Origin: an uncultured Gemmatimonadota bacterium | Lineage (GTDB): Bacteria; Gemmatimonadota; Gemmatimonadetes; Gemmatimonadales; GWC2-71-9 | Reading direction: 5' to 3' | NCBI GenBank assembly: GCA_946479825.1 | Contig: CAMLHU010000064.1 | Span: forward strand, 1-9,445 | Length of the DNA stretch: 9,445 nt | Shown here: one piece after another, positions 6,277-9,445 of the stretch | Layout: each line of letters opens with the position of its first letter | Position numbering within the stretch: position 1 is the stretch's first letter | The notes under the pieces: generated by a model | Databases searched by the model: none | What the model was told of the DNA's origin: nothing | Seen by the model: only the letters and a program-made list of their open reading frames with translations | Made by a program: the position numbers and the translations under genes

Positions 6277-9200
6277 CTAATCTCCCTGGGTGGGTACGGT
6301 CGCGTGGACCGCGCGGAGCGCGCGGACCAGCGCGGGGATCAACGGTTCGCCGCCCAGCCGGTTGAGCCGGAGGGCGAGCGGGACGGTCCGGCGGACCTCC
6401 GCGGCCAGCTGGACGTCGTCGAGCGCGCGGGTGAGGCCGGTGAGCCGCGGGGCGGCCCCGGCCCGGAACGAGAGCCGGGCCTCGTCCCCCTGGACCAGCA
6501 CCTGCTGGATGCCGAGGCGGGCGCCGAGCACCCGCAGCCGGGCCACGTCGAGGAGCGTCGCCGCCGGCTCCGGCAGCGGGCCGAACCGGTCGCGCAGCTC
6601 CTCCGCAAGCCCATCAATGTCGCCAGATGCGTGGGCCCGCGCCAGTCGGCGGTAGAGGTCGAGCTTGGCGTCGTCGTCCGGCACGTATTCGTCCGGCAGG
6701 TGGCTCGGCCGGTCGATCGCCACTTCGGGGGGCGGCGCCGCGTCGGTGCCCTGCGCCTCGCCGTGCAGCGCCCGCACGGTCTCCTCGAGCCAGCGCAGGT
6801 ACAGGTCGAACCCCACCGCGTGCGCGTGCCCCGACTGCTCCGCGCCGAGCAGGTTCCCGGCCCCCCGGATCTCGAGGTCCTTGAGCGCGATCCGGTACCC
6901 CGCCCCCAGCTCGGTATGATGCTCCAGCACCTTGAGCCGTTCCTGCGCCACCGGGTCGAGGTCGTCGGGGGCCAGCAGGTAGCAGTAGGCCCGCCGGTGG
7001 CTCCGACCCACCCGTCCCCGCAGCTGGTACAGCTGGGCCAGGCCGAACCGGTGCGCGTCGTGGACCACCATCGTGTTCGCGTTGGGGACGTCGAGCCCCG
7101 ACTCCACGATCATCGTGGAGACGAGGATGTCGAGCTCCCCGCGCACGAACGCCTCCATGACGGCCTCGAGCTGGTCGGCCGGCTGCTGCCCGTGGGCCAC
7201 CCCCACCCGCGCGCGCGGCGCCAGGTGCCGCACCCGCTGCGCGATGGTCTCGATGGTCTCGATCCGGTTGTGCACCACGAACGCCTGCCCGCCCCGGTCG
7301 AGCTCCCGGGCGAAGGCCTCCTCGAGCAGGGCGTCGTCCCACGGCTCGACGAACGTGAGCACCGGCGAGCGGTCCCGCGGCGGGGTCTCGATGAGGGTCA
7401 GGTCGCGGAGCCCCGTGAGCGAGAGGTGCAGCGTCCGCGGGATCGGCGTCGCGGTCATCGTCAGCACGTCCACCGCGAGCTTGAGCGCCTTGATCCGCTC
7501 CTTGTGCTTGACCCCGAAGCGGTGCTCCTCGTCCACGACCAGCAGCCCGACGTCCTTGAAGCTCACGTCGGGGGAGAGCAGCCGGTGCGTGCCGATCACC
7601 ACGTCGGTCTCGCCCGTGGCGAGCCGCTCGAGCGCCGCCTTCTGCTCCTTCGCGGTGCGGAAGCGGGACAGCACCTCGAGCTTGACCGGGAAGTCGGCCA
7701 GCCGGTCCTGGAAGGTGCGGCCGTGCTGCTCGGCCAGGATCGTGGTGGGCACCAGCACGGCCACCTGCTTCCCCCCCTGCACCGCCTTGAACGCCGCCCG
7801 GACCGCCACCTCGGTCTTGCCGTAGCCCACGTCGCCCACGAGCAGCCGGTCCATCGGGCGCGGCTGCTCCATGTCGCGCTTCACGTCCTCGGTGGCCTTG
7901 CGCTGGTCGGGCGTGTCCTCGTAGAGGAACCCCGACTCGAGCTCCCGCTGCCACTTGGTGTCCGGCGGGAAGGCGTACCCCGCCGACACCTGGCGCCGGG
8001 CGTACAGCTCCACCAGCTCCCCCGCCATCTGGCGGATCGCGGCGCGGGTCTTGTCGCGGGTGCGCTGCCACGCCGTCCCGCCGATGGTGTGCAGCTTGGG
8101 CGGCGGCCGGTCGCCGTCGTCGCCGGCGGCGCGGTAGTGCTCGAGCAGGTCGAGCCGGTAGAGCGGGACGTTGACCCGGGTGCCGCCGGCGTACTCCACC
8201 ACCGCCACCTCGAGCGTCCCCGCGCCGACGGTGATGGTCTCGATGCCGCGATAGATCCCGATCCCGTGGTCGAGATGGACGACGTAGTCCCCCGCGACCA
8301 GCGCGCCGGTGGCGGCCGAGGGCGCGGCGGTGCGGTAGCGCCGGGGGCGGCGGAGCCGGCGGGCGCGGCGGAAGATCTCGTGGTCGGTCAGCACCCGGAG
8401 CGACGACATCACGAAGCCGCCGTCGAGCGCCCCCACCTTGAGCGCGGCGTTGACCGGCCGCCAGCCGTCGTGCAGCAGCTCGTCGAGCCGTTCCCGCTGG
8501 CCGTCGTTGTCGCACAGGATGACCGTGGGCTGCTCCCCGGCCAGCGCGGCGCGGAGGCGGCCGAGGTCGCGGTCCACCCGCTCGGGCGGCAGGAACCCGG
8601 CGTCGAGGTCGCCGGGCTCGTCGCGCACGGTCAGCCGCGCGAAGGCGCCGATGGTCCGCATCCAGCGATCGGGCGCCTCGAGGACCTGGTCGCGGGCCGG
8701 GACCACCTCGCCGAGCCGGCGGGCCACGTCGAGGTGATGCTCCGCCTCCCGCCACCCCCGGAGCACCTCCTCGGCGTCGGAGCCCTCGCGCTCCTGCACC
8801 AGCGCGGCGTCGGCCGGGAGGAGGTCGAGCAGCGTCCGCCGCGCGGCGGGGCCGCCGGCGCTCCCGGCCGCCGCCGCCCGCACGGGAAGGATGGTCACGG
8901 CGTCGACCGGGCCGAGGGAGCGCTGGGTGGTCAGGTCGAACGCGCGCAGGCCGACGAGGTCGTCGCCCCACCACTCGGCGCGGGCAGGCTGCGCCATCCC
9001 GAACCCGTACACGTCCACGATGCCGCCGCGAACGCTGAACTCCGCCACCGCCGTCACCGCCGGGACGCGCTGGTATCCCATCGCCTCGAGCCGCTCCACC
9101 ACGTCGGAGAGCGTCGGCCCGCCCGCGAGGCCGCGGCCGTCGACGGGCGCCTTGAGCGTGAGCCGCGCCGCCTCGAGCGCGGCGGACATCAGCGTCCGCT

Positions 9201-9445
9201 CGGCGGTGGCCCGCGCCGTCGTCACGACGATGCGGAGCCGCCCGTGCGCCAGGTCGTCGAGCGTCTCGGCCCGTTCGCCGGCGATCTCGTAGTGGGATTC
9301 CTCCTCGCCCAGCGACTCGCGCTGCGGGTAGTACGCCAGCGGCAGGTCGGTCAGGTGGCGGAGGTCCGCGAGCCAGCGCTCGGCCTCGGCAGGCCCCGGC
9401 GCCACGATCAGCACCACCCGCTCCGGCATCGACCGGGCGCGGGCG
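6277..9445 (-). CDS. mfd: Transcription-repair coupling factor Mfd, 5' end cut by window
   Basis: ATP-driven DNA translocase that removes RNA polymerase stalled at DNA lesions and recruits UvrA for nucleotide excision repair; cytosolic. Numbering from the first in-window ATG (9429; 1050 residues): UvrB-like N-terminal module (about 5-350), CarD-like RNA-polymerase-interacting domain (about 375-430, DYVVHLDHGIGIYRG at 381-395), then RecG-like helicase domains. Walker A is GDVGYGKTE (532-540), Walker B DEEH (633-636), motif III TATPIPRTL (659-667), motif VI QLRGRVGR (802-809). The TRCF C-terminal domain spans about 900-1010. From Walker A to the C-terminus it is almost exactly E. coli length. 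The start is probably outside the window: the frame is open to base 9445, and in E. coli the segment matching VVLIVAP begins near residue 42, whereas here it begins at residue 5. If the ATG at 9429 were used, the protein would lack roughly 37 N-terminal residues. First gene seen of the operon with the PPIases and pdxA. Confidence 0.96.
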   Translation of the reverse strand, partial: ARARSMPERVVLIVAPGPAEAERWLADLRHLTDLPLAYYPQRESLGEEESHYEIAGERAETLDDLAHGRLRIVVTTARATAERTLMSAALEAARLTLKAPVDGRGLAGGPTLSDVVERLEAMGYQRVPAVTAVAEFSVRGGIVDVYGFGMAQPARAEWWGDDLVGLRAFDLTTQRSLGPVDAVTILPVRAAAAGSAGGPAARRTLLDLLPADAALVQEREGSDAEEVLRGWREAEHHLDVARRLGEVVPARDQVLEAPDRWMRTIGAFARLTVRDEPGDLDAGFLPPERVDRDLGRLRAALAGEQPTVILCDNDGQRERLDELLHDGWRPVNAALKVGALDGGFVMSSLRVLTDHEIFRRARRLRRPRRYRTAAPSAATGALVAGDYVVHLDHGIGIYRGIETITVGAGTLEVAVVEYAGGTRVNVPLYRLDLLEHYRAAGDDGDRPPPKLHTIGGTAWQRTRDKTRAAIRQMAGELVELYARRQVSAGYAFPPDTKWQRELESGFLYEDTPDQRKATEDVKRDMEQPRPMDRLLVGDVGYGKTEVAVRAAFKAVQGGKQVAVLVPTTILAEQHGRTFQDRLADFPVKLEVLSRFRTAKEQKAALERLATGETDVVIGTHRLLSPDVSFKDVGLLVVDEEHRFGVKHKERIKALKLAVDVLTMTATPIPRTLHLSLTGLRDLTLIETPPRDRSPVLTFVEPWDDALLEEAFARELDRGGQAFVVHNRIETIETIAQRVRHLAPRARVGVAHGQQPADQLEAVMEAFVRGELDILVSTMIVESGLDVPNANTMVVHDAHRFGLAQLYQLRGRVGRSHRRAYCYLLAPDDLDPVAQERLKVLEHHTELGAGYRIALKDLEIRGAGNLLGAEQSGHAHAVGFDLYLRWLEETVRALHGEAQGTDAAPPPEVAIDRPSHLPDEYVPDDDAKLDLYRRLARAHASGDIDGLAEELRDRFGPLPEPAATLLDVARLRVLGARLGIQQVLVQGDEARLSFRAGAAPRLTGLTRALDDVQLAAEVRRTVPLALRLNRLGGEPLIPALVRALRAVHATVPTQGD

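Noticed and set aside
6614..8974. 786-codon minus-strand open frame inside mfd
   Set aside because: It is a shifted-frame shadow of mfd with an Arg/Pro/Gly-rich product; all helicase motifs are in the mfd frame.
9427..9429. ATG at 9429 as the true start of mfd
   Set aside because: The frame stays open to the window edge, no good ribosome binding site is visible before it, and the N-terminus would lack about 37 residues compared with E. coli Mfd.

Overview
The window is a GC-rich stretch of bacterial chromosome. The gene content and order resemble Gemmatimonadota or a related Gram-negative, soil- or water-type lineage. This placement is inference: it rests on the very high GC, an outer-membrane biogenesis operon with two adjacent parvulin-type chaperones, and spacers filled with short repeats. 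No rRNA or other phylogenetic marker is present. I found no CRISPR array, tRNA, rRNA, transposase or phage gene.

Layout. Bases 1-934 (minus strand) hold most of a cation diffusion facilitator (CzcD/ZitB-type Zn2+/Cd2+ exporter), cut by the left edge just after its His-rich C-terminus begins. Bases 935-1160 are a divergent spacer. It holds a 7-bp tandem array, a hairpin-like segment, an 8-bp tandem array and a weak candidate promoter. Bases 1161-2477 (plus strand) encode a CNNM/CBS/CorC_HlyC membrane protein ('hemolysin family', linked to Mg2+/Co2+ handling). A convergent spacer of about 96 bp is almost entirely one long imperfect palindrome (2485-2578). From 2574 to the right edge, everything is one tightly packed minus-strand operon. 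In transcription order it is mfd (5' end outside the window), a lipoprotein parvulin PPIase, a SurA-like periplasmic PPIase/chaperone, and pdxA.

How the genes fit together. mfd ends with TAG directly abutting the ATG of the lipoprotein PPIase. That gene overlaps surA at TGATG, and surA overlaps pdxA at GTGA, so the last three cistrons are probably translationally coupled. surA-pdxA adjacency is known from the enterobacterial lptD-surA-pdxA-ksgA cluster. Here the pair sits behind a second parvulin and a transcription-repair coupling factor. The two parvulins share clear local similarity and probably arose by tandem duplication. The CDF and CNNM genes are divergent, and both concern divalent metal transport.

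Most other long open frames are high-GC shadows of these six genes. I do not see a convincing new defence or mobile system. The most unusual material is non-coding: three kinds of short-period repeat in the two spacers, with related heptamers (CCGCTNN type) in both. In the coding part, the SurA-like protein appears to have its two PPIase histidine positions split between its two parvulin domains.
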